Assembly: GCA_016795465.1 (NCBI GenBank)
Contig: JAEUHK010000127.1
Coordinates: 62,001 to 126,000, forward strand
Source: Verrucomicrobiaceae bacterium
GTDB lineage: Bacteria > Verrucomicrobiota > Verrucomicrobiia > Verrucomicrobiales > Verrucomicrobiaceae
Reading direction: 5' to 3'
DNA length: 64,000 nt
Below, one piece after another: positions 49,301 through 57,297 of the stretch. The stretch's first letter is position 1, and each line of letters begins with the position of its first letter. Position numbers and translations under genes: made by a program. The notes under the pieces are model-generated. The model was not told the DNA's origin, did not search any database, and saw only the letters and a list, made by a program, of their open reading frames with translations.

Positions 49301-49622
49301 CGGCAACGCGGCAGACACCGCCGATGTTGACCACGATGGCGTGGCAAACATCCTCGAGTATGCCTTTGGCCTTCATCCGGGCCAAAACTCAGCCGGGCAA
49401 TTGCCACTGCCCGCCAGGAACGGCGGAGACCTGACCGTGGTATTCAACCAGCCGGCTCATGTCTCCGGCGTAGTTTATGAAGCCGAATGGAGCACGTCGC
49501 TCGCTCCCACGAGCTGGCTGCCGGTGCCGGACACTGGTGTGCCTCCCCAGCACGTCTTCACAGTGCCTGCCATGGGCAACACGCAGGTCTTCATGCGGTT
49601 CAAAGTCTCGCCAAGCCTCTGA
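46347..49622 (+). CDS. Very large exported repeat protein (DUF5650-type repeats)
   Basis: A 1091-residue secreted protein. A signal peptide ends near LPLSGAET. Residues about 75-840 contain 12 repeats of 60-75 residues, each with GDQIGSGGIT, SPLWDNGSA, DAGAVT and SNSLVGS. This matches what I know as the DUF5650 repeat, probably a beta-propeller or solenoid. An ASH/SPD-2/Hydin-like beta domain follows (about residues 855-970). Then comes a short calcium-like motif, DVDHDGVANILEYAFG, and a C-terminal beta domain (YEAEWSTSLAPTSW) related to tails seen at 56348-58215. Nearby repeats are nearly identical in DNA, suggesting recent expansion. The signal-peptide region contains a palindrome (46381-46406). 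Confidence 0.85.
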   Translation: MFSRVPLIRGRWLQAFKPVAISVIALGAWWLLTLPLSGAETVTLPNGDYLVVDPDYDLPGSPPVPDVGAVYHHQAGTGQILGMLTGSKANDQIGSGGITVFGNGLYAGFLVRSPLWDNGAATDAGAVSMGVPAQFGPFGGVVSAANSLVGSTAGDQIGSGGITVFGSDSFSGFVVSSPLWDNGTATDAGAVSMGVPAQFGPVAGAISASNSLVGSTAGDQIGSGGITPGLAILSPLWDNGPAVDAGAVTFGNPAFGPVAGVISASNSLVGSSAGDQIGSGGITLLGPGFLVRSPQWDNGPATDAGAVTSGHLGFGPVAGVISASNSLVGSSAGDQIGSGGITPLGDVGFLIRSPQWDNGSAVDAGAVTFAPTAFAPVAGVISASNSFVGSTAGDQVGSGGVTALVGGPGSSFLIQSPLWDNGSAADAGAVTLGFLSPGMFSGVISASNSFVGSSAGDQVGSGGITLLGGGVFLVHSPQWDNGPATDAGAVTFGHPAFGPVAGVVSASNSFVGSTSGDQIGSGGITILDISPIFGFPPGSGALAVLIQSPLWDNGSAIDAGAITITVPSPGAAQPSFGIVSVSNSIVGSTSGDQIGSGGITILGSQTAARGVLIRSPLWDNGSAINAGAVTFWPQIGPGPADSEPVSASNSLVGSSAEDQIGSGGITVFGSSDALRALVYSPQWDNGSAVDAGAFTVVAPGTGPIAGVVSAGNSLVGSSTGDQIGSGGVFPITVNIGGVSTVHGFIAQSPLWDHGPAMNAGAVTVIGGLSGQMTAGLVSAANSIVGSHPGDQVGSGGFSPRSDLSGLDLLSPHWCYGAGAATPFQLIPPVQFGSWAGVVSAANSTVGAETAEPEIVLRQPSPTEVPSGSSRDFGGVAANATSSLTFTIHNSGTDDLLLNGLPKVAVTGPDAALFSIVAQPRDLIVTGDRATFTVNFTPTGTGTKTAQLSIATNDSDESPYVIQLTGTVLLPISDWRQTHFGSSANSGNAADTADVDHDGVANILEYAFGLHPGQNSAGQLPLPARNGGDLTVVFNQPAHVSGVVYEAEWSTSLAPTSWLPVPDTGVPPQHVFTVPAMGNTQVFMRFKVSPSL
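46381..46406. repeat. Palindrome inside a signal-peptide coding region
   Basis: Arms GGCTACAGGC (46381-46390) and GCCTGTGGCC (46397-46406) around the loop CTTCAA are complementary except for one base pair. It is in frame within codons 12-20 of the giant repeat-protein gene. Similar short palindromes elsewhere in the window are intergenic. Confidence 0.6.
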
Positions 49623-49696
49623 GGCAGCTCTTCGTGGGCGCGGCATTCTAGGTTTGACTCACCGCCCCGCCTCGCTTGAGATTCCCGGCCTTTCGC

Positions 49697-50425
49697 ATGG
49701 AACTGAACTCGATCGTTGAAGCCTTACTTTTTGCCTCCCAGGAGCCCCTGGGCGTGCCGCAGATGTGCACGGCGGTGAAGGAGACGGCCAAGGACATCCT
49801 CCAGGCCGCGACGGAAAGCGGCGAGGCCGGCGAAGGTGCCCCCGTCCCGGACTGGGTGGCCCCGCTGGCCGAGGTGACCGAGGAGACCATCCGCGCCTCG
49901 CTCGATGCCCTGATCGCCCGTTACGAGCAGGAGAAGCATTCCTTTACCATCGTCGAACGCGCCAACGGCTGGCGCATCTGCGCCCGCGGCGAGTATGCCG
50001 AGTGGTGCCGCGCCCTCTATCCGGGCAAAAAGGTGCAACGCCTTAGCCAGCCCGCTTTGGAGACGCTCGCCATCATCGCCTACCGCCAGCCGATCACGAA
50101 GGCGGGCATCGAAGCCGTCCGCGGCGTGTCGGTGGACACGATGGTGCAGCAGCTCGTTGATCGTGGCCTCGTGAAGATCGAAGGCCGAGCCGACCTGCCA
50201 GGCCGCCCGCTGCTTTACGGCACTACAGAGGCCTTCCTCGATCATTTCGGCGTCAAATCGCTCGACGACATGCCCAACGCGCAGGAACTCCGCCGCGTGA
50301 AGTTGCCCACCGCCGAGGAAGGGCAGGCTCAAAATACTGAATCGCCTGCCGAGCAGCTCGCGCTGGCCCCGGTGGCCTCCGAAGAAGCACCCGCAGCGGC
50401 GGAAGAAACGCCTGCGGGCGAATAA
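49697..50425 (+). CDS. scpB: Segregation and condensation protein B
   Basis: A 242-residue ScpB, the winged-helix partner of the SMC-ScpA chromosome condensation complex. ATG at 49697 gives MELNSIVEALLFASQEPLG, the standard start. The first winged helix follows with an insertion (about residues 25-60) rich in Ala and Glu. The second has RLSQPALETLAIIAYRQPIT and the conserved GVSVDTMVQQLVDRGLVKI. It ends in an acidic Pro/Ala/Glu tail that is longer than usual. pheA follows 30 bp downstream on the same strand; scpA is not in the window. Confidence 0.94.
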   Translation: MELNSIVEALLFASQEPLGVPQMCTAVKETAKDILQAATESGEAGEGAPVPDWVAPLAEVTEETIRASLDALIARYEQEKHSFTIVERANGWRICARGEYAEWCRALYPGKKVQRLSQPALETLAIIAYRQPITKAGIEAVRGVSVDTMVQQLVDRGLVKIEGRADLPGRPLLYGTTEAFLDHFGVKSLDDMPNAQELRRVKLPTAEEGQAQNTESPAEQLALAPVASEEAPAAAEETPAGE

Positions 50426-50455
50426 CACCTCACCTTGAGCACCTTGCGGCCACCC

Positions 50456-51538
50456 ATGTCCCTCGACGAAGTCCGCTCGAAGATTGATCGCATCGACCGC
50501 GAACTCCTGCGGCTGCTCAACGAGCGTGCCGAACTGGTCCACGAGGTGGGCGAGATCAAGCGCAAGGACGACCTCGACATCTATGTGCCCGGTCGCGAGG
50601 ACCAGCTGCTGCGCAAGCTGGCCACGCTGAATGCCGAGCAAAAGGGCCGCCTCACCGAGCGGGCCATCCGCGCCATCTTTCGCGAGATCATGAGCGCCGC
50701 GCTGGCTCTCGAAGACAGCCTCAAAATCGCCTACCTCGGCCCGGCGGGCTCGTGGACGCATCAGGTGGCCGTGAACAAATTCGGCCACTGCGTCGAGTAT
50801 GTGGCGGAGGCGAGCACGGAAGCCGTTTTCAATCGCGTGGCGGCGCAGGAGGTCGATTACGGCGTGCTGCCCATCGAGCACTCCAGCGAAGGCGCGGTGC
50901 ATCACACGCTCGATCATCTGGCGGGCAGCGAGCTGCGCATCTACGCGGAGATTTTGTGGAAGGCCGATGCCGCTGTGATGCTGCGCGATGCCTCGAAGCC
51001 CGTCACCGCGATTCATGGTCATCCGCAAATGATCGCGCACTGTCGTCCGTGGCTGGTGGAGCAGTTTCCCGGTGCCCGTTTGATCGAGAGCGCCACCTCC
51101 AGCCTCGCCGCGGAGGAAGCCGCCCGCGAGGATGGCATTGCCGCGCTCGGCACACCGCTCGGTGCGGAACTGCACGGCCTGCGAGTGCTCGCCTCCTCAC
51201 CGAAGGCCTATGCCACGCAAACGCGCTTCATCATTCTCGGCCGCCGCAGCGGACCGCCTTCGGGCAATGACAACACCATGCTGATGGTCGATGCGAGCGA
51301 CCGCGTGGGCTCGCTGATGGAGATTTTGCAGGCCTTTGCCTCGCGAAACGTGAACGTCCGCCAGATCGAAAACCGTCCCATGCCCGGCGATGGCCGCCAG
51401 GCCCGCTTCTTCCTCGAAGTGAGCGGTCATTTCGAAGACACCGGCATCCAAGAAGCCATCAGCGGCCTCGGCAGCGCCTCCGCGAGTGCGAAGATCCTCG
51501 GCAGCTACCCGGCACCGAGCTGGGTGGAGGAGCGGTAA
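50456..51538 (+). CDS. pheA: Bifunctional chorismate mutase/prephenate dehydratase (P-protein)
   Basis: A 360-residue enzyme making phenylpyruvate from chorismate by way of prephenate. The N-terminal chorismate mutase (about residues 1-85) has DEVRSKIDRIDRELLRLLNER. The prephenate dehydratase domain contains AYLGPAGSWTHQVAV, DYGVLPIEHSSEGAV and the catalytic threonine in TQTRFIILG. The C-terminal ACT domain, with DRVGSLMEILQAFASRNVN, is the usual phenylalanine feedback site. The ATG at 50456 is used; a TTG lies 21 bp upstream. It probably shares a transcript with scpB. Confidence 0.96.
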   Translation: MSLDEVRSKIDRIDRELLRLLNERAELVHEVGEIKRKDDLDIYVPGREDQLLRKLATLNAEQKGRLTERAIRAIFREIMSAALALEDSLKIAYLGPAGSWTHQVAVNKFGHCVEYVAEASTEAVFNRVAAQEVDYGVLPIEHSSEGAVHHTLDHLAGSELRIYAEILWKADAAVMLRDASKPVTAIHGHPQMIAHCRPWLVEQFPGARLIESATSSLAAEEAAREDGIAALGTPLGAELHGLRVLASSPKAYATQTRFIILGRRSGPPSGNDNTMLMVDASDRVGSLMEILQAFASRNVNVRQIENRPMPGDGRQARFFLEVSGHFEDTGIQEAISGLGSASASAKILGSYPAPSWVEER

Positions 51539-51672
51539 CAGTGTGAACACGCGGCTCACGGCCCGCTTCGTTCCTTGATCACCTGCCCGAAAATCCGACC
51601 AGCCCATCCAATCCCGGAGCGGACACGTTGCCAAGACTCAACGCTGCACCGACGATCTCTTTGCGCAATGCC

Positions 51673-53010
51673 TCACGCCCTCAGCGCGAAGCCGCTCACG
51701 GCGCAGCGTTCCAGTCGCAGATGGAGGCTTCCGTTGGCGAGACAGTTCGCCGGAATGCGGAGTGTGTAATGGCTGTCCTTCTTTTCAGGCTCGGCGGGCT
51801 GCCAGGTCTGGCCATCGGCGGAGGTGCTGATTTGCAAGGTCTGGCCCTTCGATGCCATCGGAGCGGCGAGGATGGTGCAGCGCGTGGCTTTGCCATTCGC
51901 GAGGCTGAGCGGGAGCCGGTAGTCGAGCTGTTTGGCATAGGCCCAGTAGTTTTCACACCACGCGGCCTTCGTCGCGGTGCGATAGGGGGCGTCGCCTTCG
52001 CCCACGAGCACTTTCCAGAGGATGTCGGGCTCGTTTTCAAACGGAAGCAGCAGCGACTGCTCACGCGTGGTCACGCTCGGGCTCTCGATGCGCCAGCCTT
52101 CGACTTCATCGGCCACTTTGCGAAAGAGGCGGCCGATGAGCCGGCCATCGCGGAAGCACCATATCCAGTAGCCGGGACGCTCCGTGCCCCACACGGTCGG
52201 ATTCGCGGCGGTGATGGAGGCATTCACGAGCCGCTCGCCGCCGGGGATGCGCAGGACACGGTCGGAGTTCGTGTGAATGTGGCCGCCGATGACCCACAGG
52301 TCGCCACGCAGGCCGTCAAAGCCGCGGCGCACGGCGCTGGTGATGCCGCGCTCATTCACCACGGAGCCGACGGAGGGCTGATGGATGGCGGTGACGAGCG
52401 TGCCGCCATCGCGATGCAACCGCCGCGCCTCCTTTTGAAACCACGCCTCCTGCGCCTCGCTGAGCCGTCCGCAGGAGCCGCCGTTGGCGATGATGAAGGC
52501 GACGCCCTTTTCCTCAAACGCATGCGTCACGGGTGTGTCGCCAAACACGCTGCGGAAGAGCCCGAGATCGCTCTCGCCGGGGTAGGTGTCGTGATTGCCG
52601 AGCGTGAGCTTCAGCGGCGCGAGGCGGGCGAGTTCATCGCTGTGCTTCTTCAACGCCCGAAACTCATCAAGGGCCAGCGCACGGTCTTTTTCGCCGGGCA
52701 CGGTGCCAAAGCTGTGCGAGGCGCTGACGATCAAATCGCCCACGATGCCGATGAAAGCCGGTCGCGTGCTCATGCGCTCGATTTCCGCGATGATGGGCGG
52801 CAGGATGGCCGGTGCCTCGCCGATGCCATAATGAATGTCCGCCATCCACAGCGCCATGAAGCTCCCCGCCGCCTTCGGATCAAAGCCGAGCACGCGATAC
52901 GCCTCGTCGAGCGTCCTAGCGTGACGTTTCTCCTCGCCGATCACGATGCCAGATGAGGCAGCGAGTGCGGCGGAGGCGCGAAGGAAGTGACGGCGGGTGG
53001 TCGGACTCAT
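51673..53010 (-). CDS. Calcineurin-like metallophosphoesterase, Tat-exported
   Basis: A 445-residue exported metallophosphoesterase. The N-terminus MSPTTRRHFLRASAALAASS is a twin-arginine signal. The metal-binding motifs occur in order: MADIHYG, IVGDLIV, GNHDT and GGHIHTNSD. A C-terminal beta-rich domain of about 140 residues (from the RIESPSVTTREQ region) ends the protein. The natural phosphoester is unknown. A 134-bp gap with no visible feature separates it from the convergent pheA gene. Confidence 0.9.
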   Translation of the reverse strand: MSPTTRRHFLRASAALAASSGIVIGEEKRHARTLDEAYRVLGFDPKAAGSFMALWMADIHYGIGEAPAILPPIIAEIERMSTRPAFIGIVGDLIVSASHSFGTVPGEKDRALALDEFRALKKHSDELARLAPLKLTLGNHDTYPGESDLGLFRSVFGDTPVTHAFEEKGVAFIIANGGSCGRLSEAQEAWFQKEARRLHRDGGTLVTAIHQPSVGSVVNERGITSAVRRGFDGLRGDLWVIGGHIHTNSDRVLRIPGGERLVNASITAANPTVWGTERPGYWIWCFRDGRLIGRLFRKVADEVEGWRIESPSVTTREQSLLLPFENEPDILWKVLVGEGDAPYRTATKAAWCENYWAYAKQLDYRLPLSLANGKATRCTILAAPMASKGQTLQISTSADGQTWQPAEPEKKDSHYTLRIPANCLANGSLHLRLERCAVSGFALRA

Positions 53011-53044
53011 GGCAGGAAAAAATGGAGGTTTAAGCGCGAGGTGA

Positions 53045-54712
53045 CTACTTCAGCATCTTCTGCATCACTCCCAGCAGCACCGTGGTGCTCGCTTCATCCA
53101 GCTCCGGCTCGGCGGGCGAGGTGACGCGGCTTTCGCCGCTCAGGAGATACGGCGTCACGGCATAGATCGGCAGCAGGGCGAGGCGATGATCCGTGGTGCA
53201 GGCACCGACGAGGTGCTGCACGCCCTCGCTTTCGAGTGTGAGCAGTGGTTCGAGGGTGCTGTCGGCCTTGATTTCGAGACGCCAGGGGCAGTAGGGGCGC
53301 TGCCAGCCAGCGGGAGTCTCGGGCGTGTTCACGATCTGCCACGCGGGATCGCCGGGCAAATGCGCGATGAGTTTGGAGCCGGTGAAGCGCTTCCCCGGCA
53401 CCGGCAGGTAGGCTTTCTCGGTGCGCTGGAGGGTGTTGCTAAAGGGTTCGAAAACCTTCTTCGGCCATCCGCCATGGCCCATGATCCACAGCACGCGTCC
53501 GCCGCGCTTCAGGTAGTCCGCGAGCGCCGTTTCGAGCACGTCCGTCTTCATCCAGTGGTAGCTGTTGAACTGCGTGGCGACGAGGATCATGAGCGGCACC
53601 AGCTTCGGCTCTGGAAAACCCGCCGCGAGCAATCGCCGCACATCGAAAGTGGCATGCGGGCGGCCGAGTTTTTGCAGCGTGCGCACTGTGGCGGCGCTCT
53701 GCACACGGCTGGAGAAGCCGAGCATGGCATCGTTCATGTCCCATGTGGGCTCCAAAACGATGCCGGTGATGTTTGCATCACCTGCCTGCAAATCCCGCAG
53801 CACCGGCGCAAAGAGCGCGTCTTCATCCAGGCGACGCTCGCGCATGAGCGACTCGATGGTGCTTTTCGCCGCTGCGGTGGCTTCGGGCGTGAGCTGGACC
53901 TGGGTGCCGTCTTTGGCAAAACGCATCGCCACCTCCACATCGCGCAGCGTGCGTGCCACGGCCCAGGCGCCGAGCTCGCCGATGTTTTGCCAGAGTAGCT
54001 CGCGGCCCTTCAGGTCCTGCGTGTCGATCCAGGCCGCCGCGCCTTGCAGCACCTTCACCCCGCGCGGACTGCAAAAGCGTGCGCCTTCTTGTCCGTAGAG
54101 AAGCAGCTCCTGAATCTGCCGTGCGGCATCGCGACCATCGTCATGCAGCATGAGACGATCAATCGCGGCCGCGAAGACCTCCGCGCCGCCAGCGGTGTCG
54201 TGACCGGAGCCGCCGAGATCGAGCAGCGGAGCTACCTTTGAAAAATCACCCTCATGCGGCAGCTTCACCTTCCACGGCCCCCAGCCGTAGGTCGCGGTGT
54301 GCACCATGGGATCATGATTGCACGCCGCCATGTCCGCGATGACGTGCGAATGCGAGGCGATCCAATGCGCGATGTGCGCCGCATCGCCCTCGCGGATCGC
54401 CTCCACAAGCTGCGCAAAGCCCGCCACGCGTCCATGATCGAGGTGCAGATCGTAGCGCGACTTCAGTCCTGCCTGCTTCAGCGCCGCGATGGCCTTCTCT
54501 CCGACCTCTTCGGGCAAAAACGGCTGAAAACTGTCCGGGTAATGGCTGTCATGCTTGATCGCCTCCTCGACGATCTCCGGCGTGAACTTCCCCCGCAGCA
54601 CCTCCGGCAGCCGGTTCATCACCTCACGCGCCACATCATCATGTCCTGCTCCCCACGCAGCAGCGAGTCGTGGCAGGAGAAGGATGGAAAGCAGGGCAAG
54701 ACAGCGAATCAT
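53045..54712 (-). CDS. Zinc-dependent phospholipase C/S1-P1 nuclease-like exported protein
   Basis: A 555-residue exported protein. The signal peptide ends LAAAWGAGH, which would make W20 the first mature residue, as in zinc phospholipase C and S1/P1 nucleases, where the N-terminal tryptophan binds zinc. Further conserved histidines and aspartates follow in HDSHYPDSF, HWIASHSHVIADM and ACNHDP. The C-terminal 300 residues are not recognised, with MGHGGWPKKVFEPF and a ThuA- or amidotransferase-like Rossmann pattern (GGRVLWIMGHGGW). The domain combination is unusual. The gene is 34 bp upstream of the metallophosphoesterase gene on the same strand. Confidence 0.75.
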   Translation of the reverse strand: MIRCLALLSILLLPRLAAAWGAGHDDVAREVMNRLPEVLRGKFTPEIVEEAIKHDSHYPDSFQPFLPEEVGEKAIAALKQAGLKSRYDLHLDHGRVAGFAQLVEAIREGDAAHIAHWIASHSHVIADMAACNHDPMVHTATYGWGPWKVKLPHEGDFSKVAPLLDLGGSGHDTAGGAEVFAAAIDRLMLHDDGRDAARQIQELLLYGQEGARFCSPRGVKVLQGAAAWIDTQDLKGRELLWQNIGELGAWAVARTLRDVEVAMRFAKDGTQVQLTPEATAAAKSTIESLMRERRLDEDALFAPVLRDLQAGDANITGIVLEPTWDMNDAMLGFSSRVQSAATVRTLQKLGRPHATFDVRRLLAAGFPEPKLVPLMILVATQFNSYHWMKTDVLETALADYLKRGGRVLWIMGHGGWPKKVFEPFSNTLQRTEKAYLPVPGKRFTGSKLIAHLPGDPAWQIVNTPETPAGWQRPYCPWRLEIKADSTLEPLLTLESEGVQHLVGACTTDHRLALLPIYAVTPYLLSGESRVTSPAEPELDEASTTVLLGVMQKMLK

Positions 54713-54794
54713 GGGTTGAAATCAAACGCACGTCCGAGCCTCGACTTTTGTCGCAAAAGCAGAACGCCTGTTGCGTGGGTGGGGCGGGATGCTG

Positions 54795-55409
54795 TCACCG
54801 CATCGGCTGGCGGATGATGGTGCGCCATTTCTTTGGATCAGCGCGGCGGATATCGCTGAGATAGATCTCGTGATGCTTGCCGCTGAGCGAGCTTCGGCCC
54901 TCGATGAACTCATGAACCCGGCGGATGGCGGGGCCTTCTTCCGAGAACGGGCCGATGTGCAGCACCTGGGCGCAGCGACCTTCGCAGAACTCCTCCAGCC
55001 GCATCCGGCTGAGCGCCGGCAGGTCCTTCTTCTGCCCGGCCTCCGCCATCGCGGCCTCGATCACCGACGTTTCCACCAAGGGCGGCTGCAGGATCATCAT
55101 CGTCCATTTCCAGCGTGATTTGTCACCCGCGGTGAATACGGACAAATCATCCGCCCACCACAATCCCTCCAGCGGCATGACCGCATAGTCGATCCCTTGC
55201 GTGTGGCGCTTCACAGCAAACTTCACCTTGTAGGAAACCGTGAACAACGCCGCCACCGCCTGCGCATAATCCGTCGAGGTATTGGGATCGCCCTGGCCAT
55301 CAACCATGAGGTAGCGCAGCGGCGGCACATCCACCTCCACCACCTCTTTGGCCGACGGGCCGTAGAGGTGCTTCCACTCCTTCTTGAGATCGGTCTTCTT
55401 CATCTTCAT
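54795..55409 (-). CDS. GyrI-like small-molecule-binding domain protein
   Basis: A 204-residue cytoplasmic protein of the GyrI-like (SOUL/GyrI) superfamily. The N-terminus MKMKKTDLKKEWKHLYGPSA is the usual start of the stand-alone group, followed by PPLRYLMVDGQGDPN. The central segment FTVSYKVKFAVKR and the paired repeats around LEEFCEGRCAQVLHIGPF are diagnostic. Such proteins bind or hydrolyse small cyclopropanoid or drug-like molecules, or act with regulators. An ATG two codons further in is an alternative start. It stands alone on the minus strand. Confidence 0.85.
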   Translation of the reverse strand: MKMKKTDLKKEWKHLYGPSAKEVVEVDVPPLRYLMVDGQGDPNTSTDYAQAVAALFTVSYKVKFAVKRHTQGIDYAVMPLEGLWWADDLSVFTAGDKSRWKWTMMILQPPLVETSVIEAAMAEAGQKKDLPALSRMRLEEFCEGRCAQVLHIGPFSEEGPAIRRVHEFIEGRSSLSGKHHEIYLSDIRRADPKKWRTIIRQPMR

Positions 55410-55504
55410 GGGGGCTGAGGTTTGCTGAAAAGTCTATTGGCAGGTTTCCGGATGCGCCAATCATCTCGCTCAAGCAGCCATGAAAGCATGGATGCGCACC
55501 GAGT

Positions 55505-56341
55505 TCACTGCCGCTTCCGTGATTCCATGACCTTCCCGAGCTTCTCACCCCACTGGGTCATGAAACCGGCGTGCATGTGGTTGAGGAGATCGACGACTTC
55601 TTTGGGTGCGGTGCCGGCGTTGCCGGATTTGGGGAAATGCGGCTGCGGGTCGTATTCGGCGAGGAGTTGGACGCCTTGAGCATAAAAATCGCCGCGATAT
55701 TCGCGGACGAGGTCGAGGGCGAGGTCGATGCCTGCGGTGACACCGGCGGCGGTGATGACGTTTTGATCACGGACGATGCGCTGGGCCACGGGTGTGGCTC
55801 CGGCAATCTGGAGCAGGTCCAGCGTCTGCCAGTGGGAGGTGGCACGTTTGCCTTTCAGCAAGCCAGCGGCACCGAGGATGAGCGAGCCGGTGCAGACAGA
55901 GCCGATGCGCTTCGAGCGGCTGGCGGCTTGCGTGACGAAATCGAGCACCTTTTTGTCCTCCATGGCCTGGATGGTGCCGAGCGTGCCGCCGGGGATGAGG
56001 AGCAGATCAAGCTGCTCGGGACATTGGTCAAAGGTGAGCTGCGGGGTGATGAAGTAGCCACTGTCTGTCTTCACCGGATCGGAGGTGGCGGCGATGAATT
56101 TCACGCTGGCTCCCGTCATGCCCGCGAGCATGTGCTGCGGGCCGATGGCATCGAGCGCGGTGAAGCTGGGATAGATCAAAATGGCGATTTTTTCGCTGCC
56201 GGGCTTCAAAAGCTCCATCGCGCGAGCATGCGCCTTTTCGGCATCGCTTTGAGCGGAGGCCTCTCGCAGGCCGATGAGGCCGCTGGCGGCGGTGAGAGCC
56301 TTCAAAAAGGCACGGCGGGTGGCGGGTGTGAGGTCGGTCAT
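55505..56341 (-). CDS. DJ-1/PfpI family protein, Tat-exported
   Basis: A 278-residue exported member of the DJ-1/PfpI superfamily. The N-terminal TRRAFLKALTAASG is a twin-arginine signal. The body has IPGGTLG and the nucleophile C150 in IGSVCTGSLILGAAG, with ATSHW after it, as in isonitrile hydratase-like proteins and AraC-type DJ-1 domains. The role could be hydration of an isonitrile, glyoxalase-like repair, or redox sensing. It is the last gene of the TonB-receptor operon, starting 6 bp after the preceding stop. Confidence 0.85.
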   Translation of the reverse strand: MTDLTPATRRAFLKALTAASGLIGLREASAQSDAEKAHARAMELLKPGSEKIAILIYPSFTALDAIGPQHMLAGMTGASVKFIAATSDPVKTDSGYFITPQLTFDQCPEQLDLLLIPGGTLGTIQAMEDKKVLDFVTQAASRSKRIGSVCTGSLILGAAGLLKGKRATSHWQTLDLLQIAGATPVAQRIVRDQNVITAAGVTAGIDLALDLVREYRGDFYAQGVQLLAEYDPQPHFPKSGNAGTAPKEVVDLLNHMHAGFMTQWGEKLGKVMESRKRQ

Positions 56342-56347
56342 GGTGAT

Positions 56348-57289
56348 TCAGTCTTCGATGAGTCGGTAGAAGCGTGCTCCAGCCGGTGAGGAAGGCGTGA
56401 GCGGCGGTCCGTTGTCGTTCCACTGGATGAGTTGCTCGCGGCCGGTGACCTTGGTGCCGATGGAATTCCAGTTAATGAGGTCGGTGGAGTATTGGAGCTG
56501 GTAGCAGGCATTGCCTTTGCCGGTGACATCGATGCGCATGCCGCCGCCGTTGGGCGTGAGGAGAGGCATGCGAGGAGGCGTGACGGCTGCGGTCGGTGTT
56601 TCGAGGCGGAAGGTGCCGATCTTCTTGCCGCGATCGCCGGGGAAGAAGTAGAGGTCGAGCTCGTAGGACATCGTCAGATCGCCCTCGACGACCAATTTGC
56701 CGCCGGTGGCCGTGACGGTGACATTCGCGGTCTCAAACGCGGGCACGCCGATGAAGGCGTAGTTGTTCACGAAGACCCAGCCGCGATTCGGGTCGGGATA
56801 TTCGGTGGCGGAGAGGTTGTAGCGGATGTCGAAATCACCGAGCACGAAGGCGCCGGTGAAGTCGCCGATGTAGCGTGTGATGCCGGTGAGGCCGATGACG
56901 CCGCTGGCGGTGCCGGTGACGTTCGCGGGATCGTAGGTGAAGGTGCTGGGCACGCGGTGGCGCTGCGGGCCGGGACGCGGGTCGTTCAAATTGGTGACGC
57001 TGGTGCCATTGATCTCGCACTTGAGGCACTGGGCGGGGATCTCGGTGAAATTGGGAACGATGTGCTGGGAGAGGATCTGGTCGTAGGTGCGGTTGCGGTC
57101 TTCATCACCACGGAAGAACTCTTCGAGGATGAGGGCGCGGATGTTGGGATCGGTGCCGTAGTTCAGATTGCCGAGCGCCACGGGATCGAGATCGAGCACG
57201 ACTGTGCCGCTGGTGACGGAAAGAGTGACCGCCGGGGCCGTGAGAGGCAGCAGCACCGAGGCGATGAATGAGACAAGCAGAGGGCGCAT
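56348..57289 (-). CDS. Exported protein of the shared TonB-operon domain family (copy 3)
   Basis: A 313-residue exported protein from the ATG at 57289 with a signal peptide. The family-type domain contains EEFFRGDEDRNRT, TYDPANVTGTASGVIGLTG, IGDFTGAFVLGDF and PAFETANVTVTATGG. It is closely related to the gene upstream, so the two are a tandem duplication. A C-terminal beta tail of about 65 residues, with CYQLQYSTDLINW and ending RFYRLIED, is the kind found on many exported Verrucomicrobial proteins. CxxC in AQCLKCEING may matter for metal or disulfide chemistry. It ends 6 bp before the DJ-1/PfpI gene start. Confidence 0.8.
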   Translation of the reverse strand: MRPLLVSFIASVLLPLTAPAVTLSVTSGTVVLDLDPVALGNLNYGTDPNIRALILEEFFRGDEDRNRTYDQILSQHIVPNFTEIPAQCLKCEINGTSVTNLNDPRPGPQRHRVPSTFTYDPANVTGTASGVIGLTGITRYIGDFTGAFVLGDFDIRYNLSATEYPDPNRGWVFVNNYAFIGVPAFETANVTVTATGGKLVVEGDLTMSYELDLYFFPGDRGKKIGTFRLETPTAAVTPPRMPLLTPNGGGMRIDVTGKGNACYQLQYSTDLINWNSIGTKVTGREQLIQWNDNGPPLTPSSPAGARFYRLIED

Positions 57290-57297
57290 GACTGGAA

